A DNA stretch of 52,957 bases from Gammaproteobacteria bacterium (lineage in GTDB: Bacteria > Pseudomonadota > Gammaproteobacteria > HK1), in the NCBI GenBank assembly GCA_009937425.1, contig JAACFO010000016.1:1-52957 (forward strand), written 5' to 3'. The translations under genes and the position numbers were made by a program. Each line of letters starts with the position of its first letter. The first letter of the stretch is position 1. Below the pieces are notes generated by a model. It worked only from the letters and a program-made list of their open reading frames with translations, had not been told where the DNA came from and ran no database searches. Shown here one piece after another: positions 8,829 to 17,840 of this stretch.

Positions 8829-10238
8829 ATGTCCGCGGATGACGTGCTGAAGTCGATTCAGGATAAAGGGGTGAAGTTCGTCGATCTGCGTTTCACCGAT
8901 ACACGCGGCAAGGAAATGCACATGTCCCTGCCTGCCTCGGTGGTGGACGCCGACTTTTTCGAGGATGGCAAGATGTTCGATGGCTCCTCCATCTCCGGAT
9001 GGAAGGGAATCCAGGAGTCGGACATGATTCTCATGCCGGATCCCGACAGCGCCATCCTCGACCCGTTTACCGATGAGCCGACGCTGAACGTGCGTTGTGA
9101 CGTCGTCGAGCCGAGCACCATGCAAGGTTATGAACGCGATCCGCGATCGCTGGCCAAGCGCGCCGAGGCGTATCTGCGCTCCACCGGGATTGCCGATACC
9201 GCTTATTTCGGTCCCGAGCCCGAGTTTTTTATTTTCGACGACGTGCGCTGGGCTGCTACCCCCGCGGGTGCCATGTACCGCATCGATTCCGAGGAAGCCG
9301 AGTGGAACTCCGAGCGCGCCTACGAGGACGGCAACATGGGCCACCGGCCCGGTCCCAAAGGCGGCTACTTCCCGGTGCCGCCGGTGGACGCTCAGCACGA
9401 CATTCGCTCCGCCATGTGCCTCGCCATGGAGGAGATGGGCGTCCCGGTGGAAGTGCATCACCACGAGGTGGCGACCGCCGGCCAGGCGGAGATCGGCACG
9501 GCTTTCAACACCCTGGTTCGCAAGGCCGATGAGCTGCAAATCCTCAAGTATTGCGTGCACAACGTCGCCCACGCCTACGGTAAAACGGCCACCTTCATGC
9601 CGAAACCGTTGGTGGGTGACAACGGTAACGGTATGCACGTTCACCAGTCCCTGGGCAAGGGCGGCGAGAACGTTTTCGCTGGCGAGAAGTACGCCGGACT
9701 CTCGGAAACGGCGCTCCACTACATTGGCGGCATCTTTAAGCATGCCCGGGCGTTGAACGCCTTCACCAATTCCGGCACCAACAGCTACAAGCGCCTGGTG
9801 CCCGGCTTCGAAGCACCGGTGCTGCTGGCCTACTCAGCCAAGAATCGCTCCGCCTCGGTGCGCGTGCCCCACGTGCCAAACCCGAAGGGCCGCCGGTTGG
9901 AAGTCCGCTTCCCGGACTCCAACGGTAATCCGTACTTCATCTTCACGGCACTGATGATGGCGGGGCTCGACGGAATCCTGAACAAGCTCGATCCCGGGGC
10001 ACCTCTCGACAAGGATCTCTACGATCTGCCACCGGAGGAAGAGAAAGGCATCGCCACCGTGTGTGCGTCCCTGGACGACGCACTGGTGTCCCTGGACAAT
10101 GACCGGGAGTTCCTGCTCGCGGGAGACGTGTTCACAAACGACGTCATCGATGCTTACATCGAACTCAAGATGGAGGAGCTCACGCGATTCCGCATGACCA
10201 CCCATCCGGTGGAGTTCGATATGTACTACAGCCTCTGA
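8829..10238 (+). CDS. glnA: Glutamine synthetase, type I
   Basis: This enzyme converts glutamate, ammonia and ATP to glutamine. The 469-residue product has the length of enterobacterial GlnA. Visible signatures are [11 protein letters not shown] near residue 54, the metal-binding EPEFF segment, [12 protein letters not shown], the [10 protein letters not shown] region and RSASVRVP. The segment ending [14 protein letters not shown] is the typical C-terminus. The adenylylation-loop tyrosine lies in [10 protein letters not shown], so activity is probably controlled by adenylylation. I chose the ATG at 8829 because GGGAGG (8815-8820) lies eight bases upstream. It is controlled by the NtrC boxes and sigma-54 promoter in front of it, and followed by a strong terminator. 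Confidence 0.97.
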   Translation: MSADDVLKSIQDKGVKFVDLRFTDTRGKEMHMSLPASVVDADFFEDGKMFDGSSISGWKGIQESDMILMPDPDSAILDPFTDEPTLNVRCDVVEPSTMQGYERDPRSLAKRAEAYLRSTGIADTAYFGPEPEFFIFDDVRWAATPAGAMYRIDSEEAEWNSERAYEDGNMGHRPGPKGGYFPVPPVDAQHDIRSAMCLAMEEMGVPVEVHHHEVATAGQAEIGTAFNTLVRKADELQILKYCVHNVAHAYGKTATFMPKPLVGDNGNGMHVHQSLGKGGENVFAGEKYAGLSETALHYIGGIFKHARALNAFTNSGTNSYKRLVPGFEAPVLLAYSAKNRSASVRVPHVPNPKGRRLEVRFPDSNGNPYFIFTALMMAGLDGILNKLDPGAPLDKDLYDLPPEEEKGIATVCASLDDALVSLDNDREFLLAGDVFTNDVIDAYIELKMEELTRFRMTTHPVEFDMYYSL

Positions 10239-10273
10239 CACGGGCGCCCCCCGGGGCGATCCATCGTTACTTC

Positions 10274-10307
10274 CAAGCCCCCGATTTCGGGGGCTTGTTG
10301 TTGTTGG
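10274..10307 (+). terminator. Rho-independent terminator of glnA
   Basis: An 11-bp perfect stem (CAAGCCCCCGA / TCGGGGGCTTG) with a two-base loop is followed by TTGTTGTT. It lies 36 bp after the glnA stop, so glnA is probably transcribed separately from the DUF4124 genes and glnL-glnG. Confidence 0.85.
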
Positions 10308-10336
10308 CCCCTGAGCCATTGACTATCCTGTGGGGC

Positions 10337-10882
10337 ATGAAGTCCCTGATCTTAGCGATTTGCCTCGCCGTTGCTTGCGGCGCCGTCCAGGCGCAGAAAA
10401 TTTTCAGAGTCGTGCAACCCGACGGGACCGTCGAGTTCACCGACGTGCCGCCCTCGAACAGGCCGGCGGAGGAAATCCAGGTCCGGCCTATGAATACGAC
10501 GCCTGCGGTTGCACCGGCGCGCGCTACTTCCACGCAGGCCGCCGGCGCCCAGGGAGAGACCGGCTACAGCGAATTTCGTATCACGCGCCCCGCTGATGAC
10601 GAAGGGATCCGGAGTAACGCCGGCAGCGTGGATGTCGATCTGAAACTCGCGCCGGCGCTCCGAGCCGGCGACAAGATCCACCTGATTCTCGACGGCCAAT
10701 CCGTCGGTGGCGGCAGATCCACGGCTATCACCCTGACCGACATGGATCGTGGCACTCACAGTATCCAGGCGGTGGTCAAAAATTCGGACGGCAAGGTCGT
10801 TGCGCGAAGCAACAGTGTCACCTTCACATTGCAACGTACCTCCATAAACCAGCCTCAACGCCCCCGGCCGCAGACTAACTGA
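10337..10882 (+). CDS. DUF4124-domain periplasmic protein (copy A)
   Basis: This is a 181-residue exported protein of unknown function. Residues 1-19 form a signal peptide (MKSLILAICLAVACGAVQA), with cleavage expected before QKIFR. The next 40 residues are a DUF4124 domain (KIFRVVQPDGTVEFTDVPP), a small beta unit widespread in gammaproteobacteria. After a Pro/Ala/Thr-rich linker, the second half is an Ig-like beta domain (IHLILDGQSVGGGRSTAITLTDMDRGTHSIQAVV). It is a paralogue of the next gene; both lie between glnA and glnL-glnG. Their link to nitrogen control, if any, is only positional. Confidence 0.8.
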   Translation: MKSLILAICLAVACGAVQAQKIFRVVQPDGTVEFTDVPPSNRPAEEIQVRPMNTTPAVAPARATSTQAAGAQGETGYSEFRITRPADDEGIRSNAGSVDVDLKLAPALRAGDKIHLILDGQSVGGGRSTAITLTDMDRGTHSIQAVVKNSDGKVVARSNSVTFTLQRTSINQPQRPRPQTN

Positions 10883-10904
10883 GGCCGCCCCGTCAGGCGG
10901 TCTC
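10881..10904 (+). terminator. Terminator-like hairpin after DUF4124 copy A
   Basis: A 9-bp stem GAGGCCGCC / GGCGGTCTC, with one G-U pair and a 6-base loop, overlaps the stop codon. Only a weak T-rich tract follows (CGGTTGCTTC). Confidence 0.4.
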
Positions 10905-11040
10905 CGGTTGCTTCAGGAGCGGGCGCAATGGTCGGTGAATCCGCCGCCAAGCCCCCCGATTGCACCATCGAATGCGACCTGAGCCTCGGTTTCCGAGGGC
11001 GTTTGTTGTGGCGCCGCGGTGCCTTGTCTATGCTCAGAAC

Positions 11041-11556
11041 ATGCTGAAGCTTGCCTATTTTCTATGCTTGATGCTGGTCGCGGGCGCCGTCCAGGCGGGC
11101 TCAATCTATAAATGGACGCTGCCCAACGGCGACGTGGTTTATTCCGACAAGCCGCCTCCCTCGGATCAGAAGGAGGAGGTCAAGCTCGAGCCTCTGCAAA
11201 GCTTCAGTCTGCCACCGGCGCCACCGCTACAGGACTCCACTGCCAAGAAAGACGAGCCCAGGCCCGCCGGCTACGAGGACTTCAAAGTCACGAGCCCCAG
11301 CAACGATGCGACCATACGGGATAACGGTGGCAACGTGCGTGTCAGCCTGAGTCTGACGCCAAGTCTGCAGAGCGGGCACAGTATCGACGTCATGATGGAC
11401 GGCCAGTCCATCGGCAGCGGTAGAAGCACCTCCGTGACCCTCACGGAAGTCGACCGCGGCACCCATACCGTGCAGGCGGCCGTCAAGGATGACCAGGGCA
11501 AGGAGATCGCCCGCAGCAACAGTGTCATCTTCCATCTGAAACGCGGCGGCGGTTGA
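11041..11556 (+). CDS. DUF4124-domain periplasmic protein (copy B)
   Basis: This is a 171-residue paralogue of the preceding gene. The signal peptide is residues 1-19 (MLKLAYFLCLMLVAGAVQA). The DUF4124 segment follows (SIYKWTLPNGDVVYSDKPP), then a Pro/Lys-rich linker and an Ig-like half (IDVMMDGQSIGSGRSTSVTLTEVDRGTHTVQAAV) closely similar to copy A. I chose the ATG at 11041 because it starts the signal peptide directly; the frame is open upstream to 10960 without similarity. The two copies probably arose by tandem duplication, since linkers differ while both domains are conserved. Function is unknown. Confidence 0.8.
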   Translation: MLKLAYFLCLMLVAGAVQAGSIYKWTLPNGDVVYSDKPPPSDQKEEVKLEPLQSFSLPPAPPLQDSTAKKDEPRPAGYEDFKVTSPSNDATIRDNGGNVRVSLSLTPSLQSGHSIDVMMDGQSIGSGRSTSVTLTEVDRGTHTVQAAVKDDQGKEIARSNSVIFHLKRGGG

Positions 11557-11560
11557 CGCG

Positions 11561-11582
11561 TCCGACGGGTCGGCCCGTCGGA
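11561..11582 (+). terminator. Terminator-like hairpin after DUF4124 copy B
   Basis: A perfect 9-bp stem TCCGACGGG / CCCGTCGGA encloses the loop TCGG. No T tract follows, so intrinsic termination is doubtful. It separates copy B from the glnL promoter region. Confidence 0.45.
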
Positions 11583-11589
11583 TCCCCAG

Positions 11590-11618
11590 TTCACTCACGC
11601 ACCATTTTGGTGCATACT
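11590..11618 (+). promoter_or_regulatory. Putative sigma-70 promoter of glnL-glnG with embedded NtrC box
   Basis: An NtrC dyad GCACCATTTTGGTGC (11599-11613) lies between a possible -35 (TTCACT, 11590-11595) and -10 (CATACT, 11613-11618), which are 17 bp apart. The dyad matches the NtrC consensus perfectly. The hexamers are only 4/6 matches each. In enterobacteria the glnL promoter is likewise overlapped by an NtrC site and repressed by NtrC; the same autoregulation is inferred here. Confidence 0.6.
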
Positions 11619-11777
11619 CTCCACCCCAGGCGTATTCGCTGCGTTGCCGGCGGGGCCCATGGTCGCTTCTGAGCGGTTGATTTCCCGTATTTACGCGGCC
11701 TGAGCGACTATTTTCCGTTACCTGAAGGCTGTGGCTTGCCGCCGTCGAGGTGGTCCGGATCTTGCTCACTAGATGGC

Positions 11778-12932
11778 ATGCCCCTACCAGTCGCCAATAC
11801 GCAACCGGCCACGCAACCGGCCACGCAACCGGCCAGGCAACCGGCCAGGCGGCCTGCCGTCAGGCAGGTTCATAGGGAACCCGTGGACAGCACCAAAGCC
11901 ATCATCGACAACCTCACCACCGCCGTGCTGCTGCTCGGCCCGGATCTGTGTCTGCTGGCCATGAATCCCGCCGCCGAGGAGTTGCTGGACGTGAGCGCCA
12001 ATCAGGTGCTCGGCACCAGTGCGGAAGGACTTCTTTCCGAGACCGCGCTGTTCGCCGCAGCCCTTGCCAGGGCAGCCATCAACGGCGCTCCCTTCACGGA
12101 GCGCGAGATGCGCCTCGCGCTTCCGACGCACACCATCACCGTGGATTGCAGCGTGTCGCCCGTGAGCGAGAGCGGCGGCGAGGCTCGGTTGCTGGTGGAG
12201 CTCGTGCAAGTGGATCGCCACCGGCGAATCACGCGCGAGGAGCAGGGCGTTGCCCGTAACACATCGGTTCGCGCGCTGATGCGCGGCCTCGCCCACGAGA
12301 TCCGTAATCCTCTGGGCGGCCTTCGCGGCGCGGCGCAACTCCTCGAGCGCCAGCTCGTCGACGACGCACTCAAGGAATACACCCAGGTTATCGTTCATGA
12401 GGCCGACCGCCTGCAGGATCTTCTCGATCGCATGCTCGGACCGCGGGGACTGCCCAACAAGCGCCGCATCAATATTCATGAAGTGACAGAGCGGGTGCGC
12501 GCGCTGCTGAGCGCAGAAGCGCCGCCGGGGGTGCACGTGAACCGGGACTACGATCCCAGCATTCCCCCCGTACATGCCGATCCGGAGCTACTGATTCAGG
12601 CGACCCTGAACATGGCCCGTAATGCGGTGCAGGCCCTGGATGGCCACGGCGAGCTCCAGCTGCGCACGCGCATTCAACGGCGCTTCACCATCGGTCAGAT
12701 CTGTCACCGTCTGGTGGTGCGAATCGAGGTGCACGACGACGGCCCCGGCGTGCCGGAAGAATTGCGCGAGCAGGTGTTCTTTCCCCTGGTTACAGGGCGC
12801 AGCGACGGCACGGGCCTGGGCCTGTCCATCGCCCAGTCGCTGGCGCACCAGCACGGTGGCTTGATCGAGTACACGAGCATTCCCGGCGACACCACATTCA
12901 GTCTCGTGTTGCCGGTGGAGAACGGTTCATGA
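11778..12932 (+). CDS. glnL: Nitrogen regulation sensor kinase NtrB (GlnL)
   Basis: This cytoplasmic histidine kinase/phosphatase senses nitrogen status through PII and acts on NtrC. A PAS domain starts at IIDNLTTAVLLLGPDL. The phosphoacceptor His lies in LAHEIRNPLGGLRGAAQLL, and the ATPase motifs are DDGPGVPEE and GTGLGLSIAQSLAHQHGG. The start is uncertain. ATG 11778 gives 384 residues including a repetitive QPATQPA stretch; GTG 11883 begins almost at the PAS domain and fits the usual family length better; TTG 11736 is also open. It overlaps the start of glnG, so the two are translationally coupled. Confidence 0.92.
   Translation: MPLPVANTQPATQPATQPARQPARRPAVRQVHREPVDSTKAIIDNLTTAVLLLGPDLCLLAMNPAAEELLDVSANQVLGTSAEGLLSETALFAAALARAAINGAPFTEREMRLALPTHTITVDCSVSPVSESGGEARLLVELVQVDRHRRITREEQGVARNTSVRALMRGLAHEIRNPLGGLRGAAQLLERQLVDDALKEYTQVIVHEADRLQDLLDRMLGPRGLPNKRRINIHEVTERVRALLSAEAPPGVHVNRDYDPSIPPVHADPELLIQATLNMARNAVQALDGHGELQLRTRIQRRFTIGQICHRLVVRIEVHDDGPGVPEELREQVFFPLVTGRSDGTGLGLSIAQSLAHQHGGLIEYTSIPGDTTFSLVLPVENGS
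11801..11848 (+). repeat. 12-bp tandem repeat at the 5' end of glnL
   Basis: Four head-to-tail copies of GCAACCGGCCAC/G occupy this stretch. They are in frame with glnL and would encode Gln-Pro-Ala-Thr/Arg repeats if translation starts at 11778. If it starts at GTG 11883 the repeat is in the leader. Confidence 0.85.
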
Positions 12933-14341
12933 GCGGCGCCAGCGTCTGGGTTATCGACGACGATCGATCAATTCGCTGGGTGCTGGAACGCGCCTTGACG
13001 CAAGCCGGAATGGCGGTGGCCGTGTTCGAAAACGGCGCCGAGGCCATGGCACAGCTGGGGGTCGAGCAGCCCGATGCCGTCATTTCCGACATCCGCATGC
13101 CGGAGATGGACGGACTCAGCCTTCTCGAGAATATATCCGCCCGCTACCCGCGCCTGCCTGTCATCATCATGACCGCCTACTCCGATTTGGAGAGTACCGT
13201 GTCCGCCTATCAAGGCGGTGCCTTCGAGTATCTTCCGAAACCCTTCGATGTGGATGAAGCGGTGGCGCTGGTGCACCGAGCGCTTGGCCGCAAGCAAGAA
13301 GACGCTGACCGACCGGCGGCGGAGACCGATGCCGCGAGCACCATCGGTGGCATTGTCGGATCGGCTCCTGCGATGCAGGAAGTGTTTCGCGCCATCGGCC
13401 GGTTGTCGCGTTCCAATATCACCGTGCTCATTACCGGTGAGTCCGGTACCGGCAAAGAGCTCGTGGCGCGCGCGCTGCACCGCCACAGCCCGCGCACCCA
13501 GGCACCCTTTATCGCGCTCAATACGGCCGCGATTCCCCGCGAGCTCCTGGAGTCGGAGCTCTTTGGTCACGAGCGTGGTGCCTTCACCGGCGCCCAGAGC
13601 CAGAGGCTCGGCCGCTTCGAGCAGGCCGACGGTGGCACGCTTTTCCTCGACGAGATCGGTGACATGCCGCCGGAGCTGCAAACCAGGCTCTTGCGGGTGC
13701 TTGCCAACGGCGAGTTCTACCGAGTCGGCGGCCATGTGCCAATCCGGGTGGACGTGCGCATCATCGCCGCCACCCACCAGGATCTCGAATCCCGGGTTCG
13801 CGATGGCAGCTTTCGCGAGGATCTTTATCACCGTCTCAACGTGATTCGGGTGCATGCCCCGGCTCTAAGAGATCGGCGTGAGGACATCTTGCCGTTGCTG
13901 CGCCACTTCCTATCCGCGGCCGCTGAGGAGCTGGGCGCCGCCACCAAGACCCTCGGCAGCGATGTCGAGCGCTATCTCACGGCCATGGCCTGGCCCGGTA
14001 ACGTGCGCCAGCTGGAGAACCTTTGTCGTTGGCTAACGGTGATGGCATCGGGAAACGAAATTCAGCTCGCCGACCTGCCGCCGGAGCTGCGCGAAGGTCA
14101 GCAGACGACGGCCGGTGATGATGACTGGCAGGCGCAGCTGCGGCGTTGGGCGGAACGTCATCTGGCAGCCGGCGAGGACGGATTACTCGACGCCGCCGTG
14201 CCACGTTTCGAGCAGGTCATGATCGAGACCGCTCTCAATGCTTCCGGCGGCCGACGTCAGGATGCGGCACGCCTGCTTGGTTGGGGGCGCAATACCCTGA
14301 CGCGGAAGATCAAAGAACACGGCTTGCAGTTCGACGATTAG
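12929..14341 (+). CDS. glnG: Nitrogen regulation response regulator NtrC (GlnG)
   Basis: This sigma-54-dependent activator has 470 residues. The receiver domain has phospho-acceptor Asp54 ([12 protein letters not shown]). The AAA+ domain has Walker [10 protein letters not shown], the sigma-54-contacting GAFTGA loop and Walker [12 protein letters not shown]. The C-terminal Fis-type helix-turn-helix is [23 protein letters not shown]. The ATG overlaps the last codons of glnL. Phosphorylated NtrC should bind the boxes upstream of glnA and inside the glnL promoter described above. All parts of the activator are intact. Confidence 0.97.
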   Translation: MSGASVWVIDDDRSIRWVLERALTQAGMAVAVFENGAEAMAQLGVEQPDAVISDIRMPEMDGLSLLENISARYPRLPVIIMTAYSDLESTVSAYQGGAFEYLPKPFDVDEAVALVHRALGRKQEDADRPAAETDAASTIGGIVGSAPAMQEVFRAIGRLSRSNITVLITGESGTGKELVARALHRHSPRTQAPFIALNTAAIPRELLESELFGHERGAFTGAQSQRLGRFEQADGGTLFLDEIGDMPPELQTRLLRVLANGEFYRVGGHVPIRVDVRIIAATHQDLESRVRDGSFREDLYHRLNVIRVHAPALRDRREDILPLLRHFLSAAAEELGAATKTLGSDVERYLTAMAWPGNVRQLENLCRWLTVMASGNEIQLADLPPELREGQQTTAGDDDWQAQLRRWAERHLAAGEDGLLDAAVPRFEQVMIETALNASGGRRQDAARLLGWGRNTLTRKIKEHGLQFDD

Positions 14342-14440
14342 TTGACGAGGATCGTCGAGCACCGGCCCACGCACGCTTGCCTTACCGGAGCGAGCCCCCT
14401 TCGGGGGTAGACGTGCTCGAGAAACAAAGTGATCCGAACC

Positions 14441-15217
14441 ATGAAGTCACCCAACAAGCCAACCACCCGTCTTTGCACCCACAGCACCGACGCCATTACC
14501 GTTCGCGGCGCGGATTTGGTAGACGAGCTGATCGGCGAGCTCAGCTTCACCGAGATGACATACTTCGCCATCACCGGACGCCGCCCTACTCCAGCCCAGA
14601 CGCGCATTCTCGACGCCGTGCTGGTGACGCTCATGGAACACGGCCTGACCCCCAGCGCTATTGCTACGCGCATGATCTACGGCAGCACTCCGGAGTCGTT
14701 GCAGGCGGGTGTGAGCGCCGGGCTGCTCGCTGTGGGCAGCGTTTTTGTCGGTACCATGGAAGGTTGTGCGGGCTTAATCGAACGTATTCTCGCGGCGCCC
14801 GACGGGGAAGCTACCGCTCGTGAGATCGCCGACGAGTACCGATCGGCGCGCAAGCCGATTCCGGGGTTTGGCCATCACATGCACAAGCCCGACGATCCCC
14901 GTACACCGAAACTCTTCGCCCTGGCAGAATCCGAAGGCGTGCCCGGTCATCACATCGCCGCTCTGCGCACGCTCTCGGCGGCTGTCGACGAGCGCTTTGG
15001 CAAACACATTACCGTTAACGCCACCGGCGCCATCGGGGCACTCCTTGGCGAGATCGAAATACCCACGGCCATCATGCGCGGCATCGCCGTGATCTCACGC
15101 TCTGCGGGACTCGTCGCCCACATTGCCGAGGAGCAGCAGACTCCGAGCATGCGTTACATGTGGGATCTCGTCGAAGAGAACGTGCCATACGAAGCGGAAC
15201 CGCATTCCGGCGACTGA
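14441..15217 (+). CDS. Citrate synthase / citryl-CoA lyase-like protein
   Basis: This is a 258-residue protein of the citrate synthase superfamily, much shorter than citrate synthase (about 430). The conserved active-site segment is PIPGFGHHMHKPDDPR, and the C-terminal IAHIAEEQQ region is typical of the small citryl-CoA lyase-like group. The large N-terminal domain is missing. It may cleave or form a citryl-CoA-like thioester; the substrate is unknown. A GTG at 14429 would add four residues. It lies 100 bp after glnG and 16 bp before an acyl-CoA ligase gene, a sensible pairing because a ligase would supply CoA thioesters. Confidence 0.75.
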   Translation: MKSPNKPTTRLCTHSTDAITVRGADLVDELIGELSFTEMTYFAITGRRPTPAQTRILDAVLVTLMEHGLTPSAIATRMIYGSTPESLQAGVSAGLLAVGSVFVGTMEGCAGLIERILAAPDGEATAREIADEYRSARKPIPGFGHHMHKPDDPRTPKLFALAESEGVPGHHIAALRTLSAAVDERFGKHITVNATGAIGALLGEIEIPTAIMRGIAVISRSAGLVAHIAEEQQTPSMRYMWDLVEENVPYEAEPHSGD

Positions 15218-15233
15218 AGCCTTCCGCGCGAGC

Positions 15234-16760
15234 ATGCAGCCTGTCGATCTCATCTACCGTGCCGCCGCGCGCCATCCCGATGCCGTTGCCGTCGAGGCAC
15301 CGGGGGTTTCCCTCAGCTACCTGGAGCTGGTGACACGGGCGGACGCGCTTGCCGTCGCGCTGCAGGCCATGGAACCAGAGCCGCAAACCCGCGTCGGCAT
15401 TTGCGCCTACAATACCGTCGAGCACCTTATCGCATTGCTCGCTGTGATGGCGGCGGACAAGATCTGGGTGCCGCTCAATCCGCTCGATGCTTCGCGGGAT
15501 CTGGAAACCAAAATCGCGACCGCCAGGCCATCGTTAGTGATCGCCGACGAGGCCTGCCTCGACAAATTCGATCCGGGTTCGGCCACCGTTCTGATTGGCG
15601 CCCGCGCCGACCAAAGATCGACACCCGACGCGCACTACATCGACACTCTTATCGATAAGAACAGAGGCGACCGGCCACAACGGCGGGGACTCTCGCCGTC
15701 ACTTACCCAAGCAATCAAATTTACCGGCGGCTCCAGCGGTAAACCGAAGGGCGTGCAGCAGCCGTACCGGGCATGGACTGCCGGCGCCAGCAGCATGATT
15801 CACGCTTTCGGATTCGGCCCTGCGGACCGTTATTTGATGGCGGCGCCGCTTACCCACGGTACATCGTGCTACGTGACGCCGCTCCTTGCCGTGGGCGGCA
15901 CGTTGGTATTCCTGCACGGCAAGACCACGCCGGAGAAGGTGCTGGACGCCCTCCAGAAGCAGGACATCACGGTGAGTTTCCTGCCTCCCACGCTTATCTA
16001 CATGATGATGCAGGCGATGGAGCACAAGCCGCGCCGCTTCGAGCAGCTGAGGCTGCTCATCTACGGCGCCGCCATCATGCCGCCGGAGAAGATCCGCCAG
16101 GCACGCGCATTGTTCGGCCCCGTCATCGCGACAAACTACGGTCTCACAGAAGCACCGCAGATCATCACCGCGCTAATCCCGGAGGAGGCCAGCGACGAGA
16201 GTACTATTGCATCGGTGGGTAGAGCCAGCTTCATGACCCGCGTCGCCATCGTGGACTCCAGCGGAGCGCTTCTGCCCGCGGGCGGGCAGGGCGAGATCGT
16301 GGTCAGCGGGGATCTACTGATGAGCGGCTATCTCGACAACCCCGGGCAGACCGCCGAAGCTCTGGTGGACGGCTGGCTGCACACAGGGGATGTGGGCTAC
16401 CTTGATGAACGCGGATTTCTGTTTCTCAAAGATAGATTGAAGGACGTCATCATCAGCGGTGGATTCAACGTCTATCCCAGCGACGTGGAAGCCGCCCTCG
16501 TCGCCCACCCCGCCATACACGAGTGTGTCGTATTCGGCCGTCCCGATGAGAAGTGGGGGGAAGCGGTGCAGGTAGCCGTGGAGTTACGTGACGGTGCCGA
16601 CACCAGTGCCGAAGACATCATCGCATTCGCGAAGCAGCAGGTGGGTTCGGTGCAGGCACCGAAGCAGGTGCATTTCGTGGACTCTCTGCCGCGAAGTCCC
16701 GTTGGCAAAGTACAACGCCGGGAAGTGCGTGCGCTGACCGGGAGAGCGGAGGAAACATGA
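15234..16760 (+). CDS. AMP-binding acyl-CoA synthetase / ligase
   Basis: This is a 508-residue ANL-superfamily enzyme that activates a carboxylic acid as acyl-AMP and then acyl-CoA. The P-loop-like motif FTGGSSGKPKGV is at about 163-174. Further on come NYGLTEAPQ, the hinge region WLHTGDVGYLDERGFLFLKDRLKDVIISGGFNVYP and the catalytic lysine in SPVGKVQRREV near the C-terminus. I chose the ATG at 15234, which aligns with family N-termini; the frame is open further upstream inside the preceding gene. The stop overlaps the next start (ATGA). The acid substrate cannot be predicted. Confidence 0.87.
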   Translation: MQPVDLIYRAAARHPDAVAVEAPGVSLSYLELVTRADALAVALQAMEPEPQTRVGICAYNTVEHLIALLAVMAADKIWVPLNPLDASRDLETKIATARPSLVIADEACLDKFDPGSATVLIGARADQRSTPDAHYIDTLIDKNRGDRPQRRGLSPSLTQAIKFTGGSSGKPKGVQQPYRAWTAGASSMIHAFGFGPADRYLMAAPLTHGTSCYVTPLLAVGGTLVFLHGKTTPEKVLDALQKQDITVSFLPPTLIYMMMQAMEHKPRRFEQLRLLIYGAAIMPPEKIRQARALFGPVIATNYGLTEAPQIITALIPEEASDESTIASVGRASFMTRVAIVDSSGALLPAGGQGEIVVSGDLLMSGYLDNPGQTAEALVDGWLHTGDVGYLDERGFLFLKDRLKDVIISGGFNVYPSDVEAALVAHPAIHECVVFGRPDEKWGEAVQVAVELRDGADTSAEDIIAFAKQQVGSVQAPKQVHFVDSLPRSPVGKVQRREVRALTGRAEET

Positions 16761-17518
16761 CCTTCACCCATGCCATTGCGCGCCGGCCCGCCATGAACGC
16801 CGGTGACGGTCTGACGAGCGCCAGTTTTGGCGCGCCCGATCCCGAACGCATGCTTGCGCAACATCGAGACTACATAGGGATTCTGGAGTCCCTCGATCTG
16901 CAAGTCACGGTACTCGATCCAGACGAAAAGTTTCCCGACGGCTGCTTCGTCGAGGACACCGCCGTAGTGACTCCGGAAGTTGCCGTCATTACGCGCCCCG
17001 GTGCCGCTTCGCGCCGAGGTGAGGAAGCCGCCATCGAGCCGTTGCTGGCCGGGCATCGGCCCATCGCGCGCATCGTTGCACCCGGAAGCGTCGATGGCGG
17101 CGACATATTGGTGATGGGCGAGCAGGTTCTCATCGGACTTTCCACTCGTACGAACGAAGAGGGCGCCCGGCAATTGACAGGTATCCTTCAAGCCTGTGGT
17201 ATGCAGTGCATCTCCCTGGCGGCCGGTGACGGCCTGCATTTGAAATCGAGCATCAATGGGATCGGGGACAACCGGTTGCTCGTCACGCAGGAGTTCTCAG
17301 AATGTGCGCAGCTGAGTGGGTTCGAACGGGTCGTGATTCCCGCTGACGAATCCTATGCGGGCAACAGCCTCTGGGTAAACGGCCGCGTCATCATGCCGGC
17401 GGGCTTTCCCGCGACGCGGGAGATAATGGATGAGCTCGATATTGAAATCCTGGAAACGCAGGTAAGTGAATTCAGAAAAATGGACGGCGGGCTGACATGT
17501 CTCTCCATCCGATTCTGA
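16757..17518 (+). CDS. Dimethylargininase (DDAH)-family hydrolase
   Basis: This is a 253-residue amidinotransferase-fold enzyme. DGCFVEDTAVV, GSVDGGDIL, the catalytic His in GLHLKSSI and the C-terminal nucleophile Cys in GGLTCLS match N(G),N(G)-dimethylarginine dimethylaminohydrolase and related arginine-modifying hydrolases. The expected reaction is hydrolysis of a methylated arginine to citrulline and an alkylamine. The gene overlaps the acyl-CoA ligase by four bases and so is in the same operon. Its place close to glnL-glnG could mean nitrogen scavenging, but that is inference. Confidence 0.85.
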   Translation: MTFTHAIARRPAMNAGDGLTSASFGAPDPERMLAQHRDYIGILESLDLQVTVLDPDEKFPDGCFVEDTAVVTPEVAVITRPGAASRRGEEAAIEPLLAGHRPIARIVAPGSVDGGDILVMGEQVLIGLSTRTNEEGARQLTGILQACGMQCISLAAGDGLHLKSSINGIGDNRLLVTQEFSECAQLSGFERVVIPADESYAGNSLWVNGRVIMPAGFPATREIMDELDIEILETQVSEFRKMDGGLTCLSIRF

Positions 17519-17575
17519 GGGACCTGGAACAAGGCCGCTTGGCTGCAATGAATCTTCACCGGGGGATATGACACC

Positions 17576-17818
17576 ATGGTTCAAGAGTGGTTGCGCATCG
17601 CCAGCACAAAGCCGATCGTGATGAGAGGGTTGAAATACGGACTCGTCGTCGGCTCGATACTCATCATCATCAACCATGGAAACGCGATCACCGGTGGCAC
17701 AGTCGATTCGACCCGAGTGATCCAGATGATGCTGACGTTACTGGTTCCCTACTGTGTTTCAACCGCCTCGAGCGTGGGAGCCATCCTCGATCACCGCAAC
17801 AGCAAACCCGAAGCGTAA
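17576..17818 (+). CDS. Small membrane protein, NrtS-like nitrate/nitrite transporter
   Basis: This is an 80-residue protein with two hydrophobic segments (about 16-36 and 44-66, separated by GNAITGGTVDSTR). The pattern IIINHGNAI...YCVSTASSVGAI resembles the short NrtS family described as nitrate/nitrite transporters. A GGGGGA-like sequence lies upstream of the ATG. It follows the DDAH-like gene by 57 bp in the same direction. The assignment rests on memory of the family pattern, so treat it as probable rather than proven. Confidence 0.65.
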   Translation: MVQEWLRIASTKPIVMRGLKYGLVVGSILIIINHGNAITGGTVDSTRVIQMMLTLLVPYCVSTASSVGAILDHRNSKPEA

Positions 17819-17840
17819 CGAACAAATAGGCGCGTTAGCC

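Noticed and set aside
8805-9743. 312-residue minus-strand ORF opposite glnA
   Set aside because: A mirror frame of a highly conserved gene; composition is His/Arg-rich and not protein-like.
11784-12575. Long minus-strand ORF opposite glnL
   Set aside because: Arises from the GC-rich codon pattern of glnL; no ribosome-binding site or recognisable domain.
14393-14408. GCCCCC/GGGGG hairpin after glnG as a terminator
   Set aside because: The stem is short and no T tract follows, so I could not support intrinsic termination.
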